Shown: positions 47,101-59,100 of the stretch, in pieces | Position numbering within the stretch: position 1 is the first letter of the stretch | Layout: each line of letters begins with the position of its first letter | NCBI GenBank assembly: GCA_013339895.1 | Contig: JABACO010000009.1 | Location: 5,486,891-5,550,890 of the forward strand | Direction: 5' to 3' | Source: Ephydatia muelleri | Lineage: Eukaryota; Porifera; Demospongiae; Spongillida; Spongillidae | DNA: 64,000 nt | Program-made: the position numbers and the translations under genes | Notes under the pieces: model-generated | Database searches by the model: none | Told to the model about the DNA's origin: nothing | What the model saw: only the letters and a program-made list of their open reading frames with translations

Positions 47101-50100
47101 TGCCTTAGAGATGCAAATCATTTGCGTGTTACATGTATTTGAATGTACAGTATACAGTGCATGTATTTACATCCTGCCAATGTTGTATGTGTATAAATAT
47201 CCTTGTTTCCGCTACTATAGAGTGTGGGCAGGTGTGTCATGAACGCTGCTCAAGTCTTCTCAGCCAGGAGTGTTTTGCTGGTGAGCTTTAAAAGGAATTA
47301 TGTAAGATGTCTGTGAACCTGTGCCGTGAGAGTGTTTTTTTTTCCTTCATCCAATTAGGTTACAATCGCCGTTCTTCTATGCATGACAGAGTTCGTCAGG
47401 CAATAAGCACCAAGATGCATAAAACAAAACAAAACAATGAATTTCTTTTCAAACTGCTAAGGTATGAGGCCTGTATGTGTGATCATATAGTAACCATGTA
47501 TGGGTATGCACCTCCAATTATTCGCATGGTCATGAAATGGTACTTAGTCATGCATGTGTACTGTTATTAAATACAAAGGTATAGGATAACGCATACATTA
47601 TAAAATTTCCAGTACACTTGTGTTGAAATGTATGGCTAATTAAAAATTCAGAGCTGTAGAACTCCATAACAGATACTCTGATACTCAGTGCGTGAGTAGC
47701 AATGTGTAGGGGACGTTTCAGACTTCTAATGCGTTAGGTCCCTTTTCGCGGAAACGATCCCATATAAAAATGTTATGAAGACAGTTATACCAGTTGGATA
47801 CTTAAGTGTAGATGCAGTTAATAGACAAAACTTCGTGGTGGCCATTCCCTTGTCCACTTTGGTACATCAATATTGCACTATGGGGGGGGGGGTCTTTGTA
47901 ATTGAGTTATGGAGAGGAAGGCTAGTATGTGAGGGGTGGGAGAGGAGGCTAGTATGTGAGGGGTGAGAGAGGAGGCTAGTATGTGAGGGGTAAGAGATGA
48001 GGGGCTAGTATGTGAGGGGTGAGAGATGAGGGGCTAGTATGTGAGGGGTGAGAGATGAGGAGCTAGTATGTGAGGGGTGAGAGAGGAGGCTAGTATGTGA
48101 GGGGTGGGAGAGGAGGCTAGTATGTGAGGGGTGGGAGAGGAGGCTAGTATGTGAGGGGTGAGAGAGGAGGCTAGTATGTGAAGGGTGAGAGATGAGGGGC
48201 TAGTATGTGAGGGGTGAGAGATGAGGAGCTAGTATGTGAGGGGTGAGAGAGGAGGCTAGTATGTGAGGGTGAGAGAGGAGGCTAGTATGTGAGGGGTGAG
48301 AGATGAGGAGCTAGTATGTGAGGGGTGAGAGAGGAGGCTAGTATGTGAGGGGTGGGAGAGGAGGCTAGTATGTGAGGGGTGAGAGATGAGGAGCTAGTAT
48401 GTGAGGGGTGGAGAGGAGGCTAGTATGTGAGGGGTGAGAGAGGAGGCTAGTATGTGAGGGGTGGGAGATGAAGAGCTAGTATGTGAGGGGTGGGAGATGA
48501 GGAGCTAGTATGTGAGGGTGGGAGAGGAGGCTAGTATGTGAGGGGTGAGAGAGGAGGCTAGTATGTGAGGGGTGGGAGATGAAGAGCTAGTATGTGAGGG
48601 GTGAGAGAGGAGGCTAGTATGTGAGGGGTGGGAGAGGAGGCTAGTATGTGAGGGGTGAGAGAGGAGGCTAGTATGTGAGGGGTGAGAGAGGAGGCTAGTA
48701 TGTGAGGGGTGAGAGAGGAGGCTAGTATGTGAGGGTGGGAGAGGAGGCTAGTATGTGAGTGAGGGGTGAGAGAGGAGGCTAGTATGTGAGGGGTGGGAGT
48801 AGAGGCTAGTATGTGAGGGGTGGGAGAGGAGGCTAGTATGTGAGGGGTGGGAGAGAAGGCTAGTATGTGAGGGGTAAGAGATGAGGAGCTAGTATGTGAG
48901 GGGTGGGAGAGAAGGCTAGTATGTGAGGGGTGGGGAGAGGAGGGGCTAGTATATGAGGGGTGGAGGAGGAGCTAGTATGTGAGGGTGTGGAGAGGAGGCT
49001 AGTATGTGAGGGGTGGGAGAGAAGGCTAGTATATGAGGGGTGGAGAGAAGGCTAGTATGTGAGGGGTGAGAGATGAGGAGCTAGTATGTGAGGGGTGAGA
49101 GATGAGGAGCTAGTATGTGAGGGGTGAGAGAGAAGGCTAGTATGTGAGGGTGGGAGATGAGGAGCTAGTATGTGAGGGGTGGGAGAGGAGGCTAGTATGT
49201 GAGGGGTGGGAGATGAGGAGCTAGTATGTGAGGGGTGAGAGATGAGGAGCTAGTATGTGAGGGGTGAGAGTAGTATGTGAGGGTGGGAGAGAAGGCTAGT
49301 ATGTGAGGGGTGGGAGAGGAGGGGCAAGTATGTGAGGGGGTTGGAGAGGAGGCTTGTATGTTAGGGGTTTGGAGAGGAGAGGAAGGGCAGAAGCAAGCAG
49401 CTATGTGTCTGTTAGCTTTCTTATTTTTCATCCCATCAGAGAAGCATTTGACATACAATCCGATGACCATGACAGATATATTACCACAATCGAGCAAAAG
49501 ATACTCTCTCTCACCAGTAATTTTGAGGCAGTAGTTGAAGTCAATGGTAAGGTTACATAAGCAGAACTGTCTGTACCTTTGCACAAGTGTTTGATGTCAA
49601 AACACAGACATGTTGGTCATTGAATCCTGCAGGGGCCCTCCCTCGCTATGCCACTGATATCACATTTCATTCCATTCATAATTGAGGTGTAGGTGTATCA
49701 CATAACTATGCACACACTCTGTGTGTGTGTGGGGGGGGGAGGGGGAGTGTACACATTAATAGAGGAGTGTAACATACATGTATGATCTATGTATAGTGAT
49801 GTCTATCCGTTGATCCATCCCTATCCAGTTCTTGCTGCTGAGGGTCTGAATTTGCAGGCTCTGTCAGGTTTGTGTCTCCTTGCATGGGGCAGACATTTTG
49901 GTCATCTCTGGGTTGCATTCCTTTCTAGACACAGATAGAAGGATTTACGTGTCAGTAGTAGTTGGTGCTGACCACAAAAAAACTGCTACATCTGATTTTG
50001 TGAACCCCCAGTGGACTGAAAAGTTTGTTTTGTAAGTGTAATGAATGTTAACTTGTGTGTTAAACATCCATGTGATAGTACCTCTGTGCACTATTATGCA

Positions 50101-53100
50101 CATCACTAAGATACTTCCAGGATTGTCAGTGGATGCATATTATGTACTCCTGCAGAACTGAATTATTATTTACTTCCACTACAGCCGGTGCAATAATTAT
50201 CACGAGCCAATCCAAGTGAGAGTATGGTAAGTCAGGGTGACAACGATTTTGTTATATCTAAACATAGTCGTTCTTGTACTTCAGTATGGTTGTTTTGCCT
50301 TTTGTACTATGCATATGTACCTATGTGTATGCGGTCACTCAGTGAGTGTGCATTATTTAGGAATGAACGTGACAATGCAATAAGCAAAATACAGCATGCA
50401 CTTACCAAAGAAGGCGATATTTTCCTTGGTCAGAAGATCATTGAAGTGCGACGTATAGGACCGCCACACGATGTATGGTACAAACTAGGTGAGTCGCTTT
50501 TTGCTAGCTGCAAAGTTGGTACACACAGTGGAGTGATACCACAAGTATTAGTATATTATAATCGGTATCATCACCATGCACAGATAAACGTACAGAGAGC
50601 GTCCCTGTTTCAGGCAGTATTAAGCTAAATGTGTCTGTCTACATCGAAGGAGAAAATGTTAAGGTCCCACTCCAGGAACAATACACAAAGCTCCATGAGG
50701 TAGATATTTGTTTAGAGACCAGAAGTGAATACATCATTATTCCCTGTAGCAACTGTTCCTGTACAGTCATTACACAAACGACCATGCCCTTATTGATGTG
50801 CCCTCCATGGTATGTGGGTGGGAAAGGGGAAGGGCAAGCAATTGACACCATTCCAATTCACAGCCCACAGAGGGTGAGGAGGACAAGCTCAAATTTCTCC
50901 CACCTGCGGCCCAGCAAGTGGTTGATGAGTTTGCCTTGCGGTACTCAATAGAAAACCTCTTTCGATCTATGATGTGAGGTTGTGTGCATCTGTGCCTGCG
51001 TGTTGTGTGTGTGTGTGTGTGTGCATGTGCTTGCACACATGTGTGCTTGCGTGTGTGTGTGTGTGGGTGCATGTGTATGTGTGCTTGTATGTGGGTGTGT
51101 GCATGTGCTTGCACACGTGTGTGTGCTTGCGTGTGTGTGTGTGTGTGTGTGTATGGGTGGGTGTGTGCTTGCATGGGTGTGATATTAATAATGGTGTCCA
51201 CCTCGACCACTACCCCAATAGCCACATGCAGTTGCTTGTCAACCATTACACACTTCCCAAAGCTCTGGTGGTCATGGCTAACCTCCTCAAAAACATACAG
51301 TACCAAATATTCACACACATTGCAGAGGACAATTCCATACGCGGTATAGGTGCGACAAAGCTGTTGGATGAACATCTGGAAGCAATCAACTTTGGGGTAC
51401 ATGTGCTCACCTTTGCATGGGTGACTGCCTTCACTGGATTGCTTCACTGTAGCGTGACCGCTTTGCAAAGCTGTTGGACAAACTAATGGCCACACTGAGG
51501 CTTGATCTTCAAAGATACAGGGTAAGCTTCTTCTTTAAACTGCAGTTTTAATTCATGATGCCCATTGATTGTTATTTACATGTAGGAAGTTTTTCCAGCA
51601 CATGACTCTGCAAAATTGGAAGATCTCAAACATGTGTGTGAACTGATGAAGGCGGTGGTTCTCTTCCAGATGCAGGTGCGTGAAATGTCGTTTTAAATAG
51701 ATGAAATAATCTTGTGTTTGTGTTACTAAGGGTTTCCAAGCGACTTCTGCTGTGAAGCTGCCGGAGATGATTCGGGATAGTATGACGGTATGTTATTAGA
51801 TCTACACATGAAAGGAAAGAACATTACAGCCGTAATGTGTGAATGACTCTGTGGCGCAACGGTAGCGCGTCTGACTCCAGATCAGAAGGTTGCGTGTTCA
51901 AATCACGTCAGGGTCACTACAGTTTTTAATTTTTTTAATTATGCCGAAAGCGAGACAACGGTACTTCGTAGGTCTTAGTCTATCTGCGCAGCAAGCAATG
52001 CAAAAATCATGTATGTTAAGTGCATGTATAGTTTTGGAGGCTGCGCGCGTTCAGCTAAGTATCGATACTCGCCACTTTGCTTTTCCTGCCTGTTCAGTTA
52101 CCCTTCCCCGCATTTGACATCTTCCCAAACTCGGCTGTAGCTCTTCTGCTAAGATTATGATTTATTTATTTGCACACACCCTATCGCCAACACTTACGTC
52201 CTTCGCCATTACAGTGGAAAACAAAAAAGCTCATACATAGCGCAACGCGTGGTGGTATCAGATAAAGAGAATGTATTACCCTTGGGGGACGCTCGTCCCC
52301 AAGGTAGTGAGTGATCATTTAATTGAGGTAATTGTAAAGACTCTGTGGCGCAACGGTAGCGCGTCTGACTCCAGATCAGAAGGTTGCGTGTTCAAATCAC
52401 GTCAGGGTCACTCAATTTTTTTAAATTTCATCTTTTATACTAACACATGGAACGTTCTATACGAAAATGGGTCTTGTGGATTTTATTGTATAACATGATA
52501 TCGGGTTCTTATTTTTAACACAACATACCACACCATTACTATATGTGAAAATCCATTTTGGTATCTTACACATGCGGGGTACCGACGTTACAAGGTCCGA
52601 TACCCCGTAGGGTTCAAAACGACCACATCTTCAGATAGGAGTGTCCAAATCGGTTCAAAATAGGTACCCATGTAGAAGGGTCCTACCGCTATTGATTTGT
52701 TCTGTTCGTTAATTTTTGCTTTATCCGTTATGGAGATACAAGTGTGCAAAGTAATTGCATATTTCCCGGGCGTTACGCGCCATTAACGTATTACGAGGAT
52801 CCTCGAAGCCAGTCGTAGAACGTTAATGGCGCGTAACGTCCGGGAAATATGCAATTACTTTGCACACTTGTATCTCCATAACGGATAAAGCAAAAATTAA
52901 CGAACAGAACAAATCAATAGCGGTAGGACCCTTCTACATGGGTACCTATTTTGAACCGATTTGGACACTCCTACCTGAAGATGTGGCCGTTTTGAACCCT
53001 ACGGGGTATCGGACCTTGTAACGTCGGTACCCCGCATGTGTAAGACACCAAAATGGATTTTCACATATAGTAATGGTGTGGTATGTTGTGTTAAAAATAG

Positions 53101-56100
53101 GAACCCGATAGCGTTAATATTTCGGAAGATATATCGATTTAAATTTATGTTATATAATAAAATCCACAAGACCCATTTTCGTATAGAAGTTCCACATAAT
53201 TTTTTTATTTAGTATGCATATACCTGTAAGGTATAAAAACGAACTCATATTAACAAATGCATAAAAACAGAAATGTTACTGAATACATTTACACTGATGA
53301 TGGTATCTTACCCTCAACAGTCAAGAGGGTAAGGTCATGTTCATAAATAGGGTGGTGATGCAATAACAATACAATTGGAGGCATGTTGTTAGCACCAAAG
53401 GTGGCAGAGCACACTCCATATTGGTAGTGGGATGTCATGAGTAAGCACACCCTTCCCCCAGGCAAACCTGAAAGATACATTTGACTTCATTGTTCAGAAC
53501 TCTGTTCCTCCGAATACATCAGTGCCACCCGGGACTGTCTAAAGAAGGGGAACCATTCCATTTCTTTTATGAGGTGTTGGAAAACATTCGATCTGTGGTC
53601 TATGAAGACACAAATGTTTATCACCCTCACATTGCAAGGTACGCTGTGTTTGGTGTGGCGAATTGAAAATGATCAAAAACAGTAATAACTATGTATTTTG
53701 AACAGTGTCTGTGACTTCAACTTGGGAGAGGTCTCAGCAATCGAACTGTGGAAACTGTTTGGAAGTCTCATCGGTAACCTTTTTGAAAGTGAGGCACCAG
53801 TTAGTGTAAAGCTACATGTACAGTCACGATAAATCATGCACAATTCAAATTCAGGTGAAGAGAACTCAAAGTTGTTTCCGTCATCTGCTTATTTGGATTT
53901 GCTGTTTCATGTAGGTCAGCATCTCAAACACGGGCAACAATATCATCCTTCCATTGATCCTTTTGTAGATAAAGAACTTCTATCAGTCTGTTGTTGGCAA
54001 AGCAGCGTCAAGAGCGGGTATTGCTGCAGACTATCCACGCTGGTTTGTGCCCTGCGTTAAGCTATGGATGCAAGAGACTGAGCAGAAGGCAATGACATAC
54101 GTAGGCAATGCATGGAATGGAGACATAGAAGCTAAGGTGAGTCTACAGATTTGAAGTGTTCATCACTCTTTTATTGGCATGTATTATACAATGCGCTGTT
54201 ATTGCCGACCACTGGACTCACCTTGAGATATTAACTAGTACTTAACACTGATTGTGTGTATTTGTCTGACACTAAGTAGTACTGGACCAGATAATATTCA
54301 CAGGGTGTATCTGTAGTGTCCTACAATGTAGCTCACCTGTGCACAAGGAGTGGTAACACTGGATGTTTATATATGTGTGCAGTGTTTTATGCTTTTGATA
54401 TGCACAGGATTAAACATTTTCAACTGTTAAACGTTTTTCACTTTCTCACTCCTCGTCTCTTTCCTCTTTCAGTTCCAATCATACCAAGGGCAACCGTTTT
54501 CTGCGTCTGTATTCGACATGTTCTTTTTACTGCACAAGGTCAGTTGATGTATATGTATGTACAACACAGTGTATAGAATATTCTTAGCAGATGACCAGTA
54601 GGACAGCCTGGGCCATTGAATGCAGAGTGACTTAGTAGGTTAACACTGGGATTCTCTGGCAGGGTGTCAGGGTAAAGGGTGACCATCATTACATCACTTG
54701 GGCAAGCTGTGTGGCACATCTTTGAACAGTTTTCTATACATCTTTGTGTGCAGGTTCTGGAGTATCTCGTGAGCATCGAGACTGATACAGAGGATGATAT
54801 CAAAGCTATCTATCACCATGACTACGCTCTTGTAAGAGAACTCATTCTCTGCTGCTATGCACATTCTCACTGCATGCCAAAATGATCAGCTGACATGTGC
54901 TGTTCTTGGTGACTATCTGAAGAAGATCAATTCTCACATTCCAACTTGTACCACTGAGCCAAAGCAAAAAGAGGTACAGTGTATAGTATGGTTTGGATGA
55001 CAGTAAGACTTCATTCTCCCACACCTTCCACCACTTTCTGCCCCACATTCTACCTCTCTTCATTCTCCTTATCCTCCTTCCCCATCCTCCTCCCTCCTCC
55101 TCTCCCTCCTTCCCATCCTCCTCTCCCTCCTTCCTCATCCTCCTCTCCCTCCTTTCCCTCACTCTGCTCCCTCTCCCTCCTTCCCCTCCTCCTCTCCCTC
55201 CTTCCCCATCCTCCTCTCCCTCCTTCCCCATCCTCCTCTCCCTCCTTCCCCATCCTCCTCTCCCTCCTTCCCCATCCTCCTCTCCCTCCTTCCCCATCCT
55301 CCTCTCCCTCCCTCCTCCCCATCCCCCTCCTCTCCTTCCTTCCCCCATCCTCCTCTCCTCCCTCCTTCCCCATCCTCCTCTCCCTCCTTCCCCATCCTCC
55401 TCTCCCTCCTTCCCATCCTCCTCTCCCTCCTCCCCATCCTCCTCTCCCTCCTTCCCCTCCTCCTCTCCCTCCTTCCCCATCCTCCTCTCCTCCTCCTCTC
55501 CCTCCTCCCCATCCTCCTCTCCCTCCTTCCTCATCCTCCTCTCCTCCTCCCCCTCTCTCTCTCCTCCTCCTCATCCTCCCCACCCTCCACCTCTCCTCTC
55601 TGCTCCTTAACACCTCCCCCCACACGCCCACAAGGCCTACATGCTAGTGTGTAATATCCACACCATGAGGATCAGGCTTCAAGAGTTGTACGAGGAGATT
55701 GGTGGTTCAGAGGTTAGTGGACGATTGATCTTGATTACTGATCCAGTGTTATGGTGATCATGGTCTCATTGTGTTGCATAGCATGCTGGTCAGAAGTGCT
55801 CAGAAACTCTTCATCAGTTCCAAAACACAGTACTAGGCAAAGAACTTAATTCTGTCTGCAAGCTTGTGGCAGCTAGGTATGATGTTGGGTCATGTTTACC
55901 TACTAACTGGCTGTGCTTTGTGTGGGTGTTGAATGCCTCTGATGTCTTGACAGCACCTTGGAACCAACCACCCAGTAACCCATGTGCACTATATTTGCTC
56001 TCTGTAGGGTTGGGGGAAAAAAACGTTATTCAGAACATTCAAATTACATGTAGTCGTTTAAGTCAATTGCAACGACGTTAACCAGCAAATGTAGTCTATG

Positions 56101-59100
56101 AATCTACTGTAGTTGCAGGTTACTGTTTTGCCAAACCTATTGGCAGAATGTACACCTTGCTATGGAATGTGTTGTTTACCGTGCTATGGAATGTGTTGTT
56201 ATTTTTGTTTGGTTTTGAAAGCAGATGCATCTTACTCCTTTTACAAGACCATGGTGTACTGTGTCCCAATTATGTGCATTACAATTATGGTGTGGCAGTC
56301 ATTGACCCAATTATGTGCAATACTGACCAGGGCTCTGTGCAAATGTCAGACACACATGGGAGTATTGGTGGTCAACCACTAGGCCAACCAGTTGTTCCCA
56401 TCGCATAAAATGAGTCATGATTTCTGGCGGTTGTTTGAAAGCATCCTTACTGTACTATGACCTTCTATACAAATGGATAGGACCAGACTAGGTATCGGGT
56501 TTGCTAAGCTCTATGCTCCACTCAGAAAGAATTAATAATACAGATGTACTACTTGATTAAAATTACAGCACCATGACCACTGTACTGACTTGAATTGTGT
56601 GTTTCTCCTTTCTCCCACTTCTCTATGAATAATCTTATGAAACTACGTGTTCAATGTCTGAAGAATGGCCTCATATCCCTTTGTTTTTAACTCAATTTCT
56701 CTCTTCTCCCCCCACAGCAGTAAGAATGATATCATCAGAGCTACTACAGAAGTACAAAATACCCTTATAAGGTAATCCTGCATCTTAAAACCCATGTGGT
56801 ATGTTCAAATGGGTATTTTCACCAGGGCCACAGGACAGGGTGCCTCCTGTAAACAGGATGGCCTGACACTCAAAGAGGAATCAAGAGCCATTATTGAACC
56901 ACTCATGAATGCAATTACGAAGGTGTAAGTAGCTATAGCAATCGATTAATGGTCAAAAATTGCCAATCTTCCACCTGCAGTCTGCAGAATATTGCATCAG
57001 TTGTAAACGTAAAGCCTTGTGATGGCGATACCACTTGTGCAGAACAAATCGTTCTTCACAAGCTGGTCAAGGTGCTGTTCAAGTTGGAGTCACAAAGTTA
57101 ACTTGAACTGACATTTGCCATTCCTGTACCTTCAGGAGGTGTGGACCATTGTGTTGGAAAGCATACAAGCAATTCTGCTACCCAGCTCAAACCCAGAGTG
57201 TGCCATCCTCCAATGTGCTTGCTGCAACTACAGCCAGAGGCACTGTGCTCTGTTTGATGTCATGCTGGAGGTTGTCAAGGTACGTCGATCCTTCATTTTG
57301 ATAAGATGTACTCTAAATAGAATTGTGCTGGCCACACTCTAGTGGTATTATGTCAGTGATGCTAGCAGTTATTTCATCTAAAGGGGAGAAAGAAACTATG
57401 CTAGTTTGCGAACATATGTTGTGTGTTGGTCTCAGATCAGACAACTGATTGGCATATAACAGCATTCACAACCAAGCTGTGTGATCTTGATTGCACATCC
57501 GAATTTCTGTACGCAGGATTTCTTTTCATCTGACATGACAGGCTTGAAGCAGCCGGTAGTGGAGAGTAACATCAAACGTCTCAAGACCATCGTAGGACTG
57601 TATCGGAAGACAACAGAAAATCTTATAGCAGACTACATCAGTGCAGAGGCCCCCAAAGAGGCTGTGAATGGAGGAGATACATTTGGTGAGGTAGCCATTG
57701 AAGTGTCCACTCAGATCCACCCAACCACAGGAGAATTGGATGGACAGATTCGAGGTAATCATGGCAAAGTTGGGGGGGGTTGTTTTTAAGTTTTACAAGC
57801 ATCAGTGGGGATGGGAAACTAAAGATGTGAAAGCATATTGCAACTTTTGTAGGTTATAGTGTAACATAATATCATACACTGTAACAAGGAACAATGAAAT
57901 TGTACGTATGTACAAATACAGTGTTATCTTATTTCTTGTTGTTCAGATCTATAACTATTGACACTTCAAATCAGTTTTGTGCGGAAAGCAATGACAGCAC
58001 TGAATGCTTTCAGCTTAGTACATTTCTTCATTCTCACCCCCCTCCCACACAACTCATACACACACACACCTTTTTTTATTGGTTGGAGAGCAATTACATA
58101 ATTCATTTACATGTACATGTAGATAAAATCTGCTCTTTTCACATTTTTGCAGTTGTTTCTGCCTCAAACCTGAAAACATTTCAGTCAGCGGGTGAGTCTA
58201 CAGTGGCCCATACATATAATCAAAGAGACTAGATGCACATGATAGGATGGGCTTTCTGACCACATGTGATGTGCAACAATTGCAATTATTTGCAATTATT
58301 TTCAGGTACACTGCGTATTGGCATTGAAGTGAATCTCATAGTGTCATATGCTCAGGGAAGCAAGAAGTTCGTCACAGCCCAGAAGACTGGCACATCATCT
58401 CCAAGTTTCTGTGAAACATTTGAATTGTAAGTATATTGTAACATGGAACGTTCTATACGAAAATGGGTCTTGGGATTTTATTTTATAACATTTTAAATCG
58501 ATATATCTTCCGAAATATTAACGCTATCGGGTTCCTATGTTTAACGCAACATACCACAGCATTACTATATGTGTAAATCCATTTTGGTGTCTTACACATG
58601 CGGGGTACCGACGTTACAAGGTCCGATACCCCGTAGGGTTCAAAACGGCCACATCTTCAGGTAGGAGTGTCCAAATCGGTTCAAAATAGGTACCCATGTA
58701 GAAGGGTCCTACCGCTATTGATTTGTTCTGTTCGTTAATTTGCGCTTTATCCGTTATGAAGTTACAAGTGCAAAGAAATTGCATATTTCCCGGGCGTTAC
58801 GCGCCATTAACGTATTACGAGGACGTCCTCGAAGCCAGTCGTAAACGTTAATGGCGCGTAATGCCCGGGAAATATGCAATTTCTTTGCACACTTGTAACT
58901 CCATAACGGATAAAGCAAAAATTAACTAACAGTAGGACCCTTCTACATAGGTACCTATTTTGAACCTATTTGGACAGTCCTACCTAAAGATGTGGCCGTT
59001 TTGAACCCTACGGGGTATCGGACCTTGAAACGTCGGTACCCCGCATGTGTAAGACACCAAAATGGATTTTCACGTATAGTAATGGTGTGGTATGTTGCGT

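Noticed and set aside
47929..49360. CRISPR or regulatory array in UNC13 intron 12
   Set aside because: Continuous 27/30-bp units with no unique spacers: a plain minisatellite.
50770..51495. Minus-strand frame of 241 codons
   Set aside because: It overlaps UNC13 exons 20-22 and the GT microsatellite. It is antisense, low complexity in the middle, and without a domain.
54842..55647. Glu/Arg/Gly-rich (minus) and Ser/Pro/Leu-rich (plus) frames of about 200 codons
   Set aside because: They come from the CT-rich minisatellite in UNC13 intron 31. UNC13 exons on either side join in phase without them.
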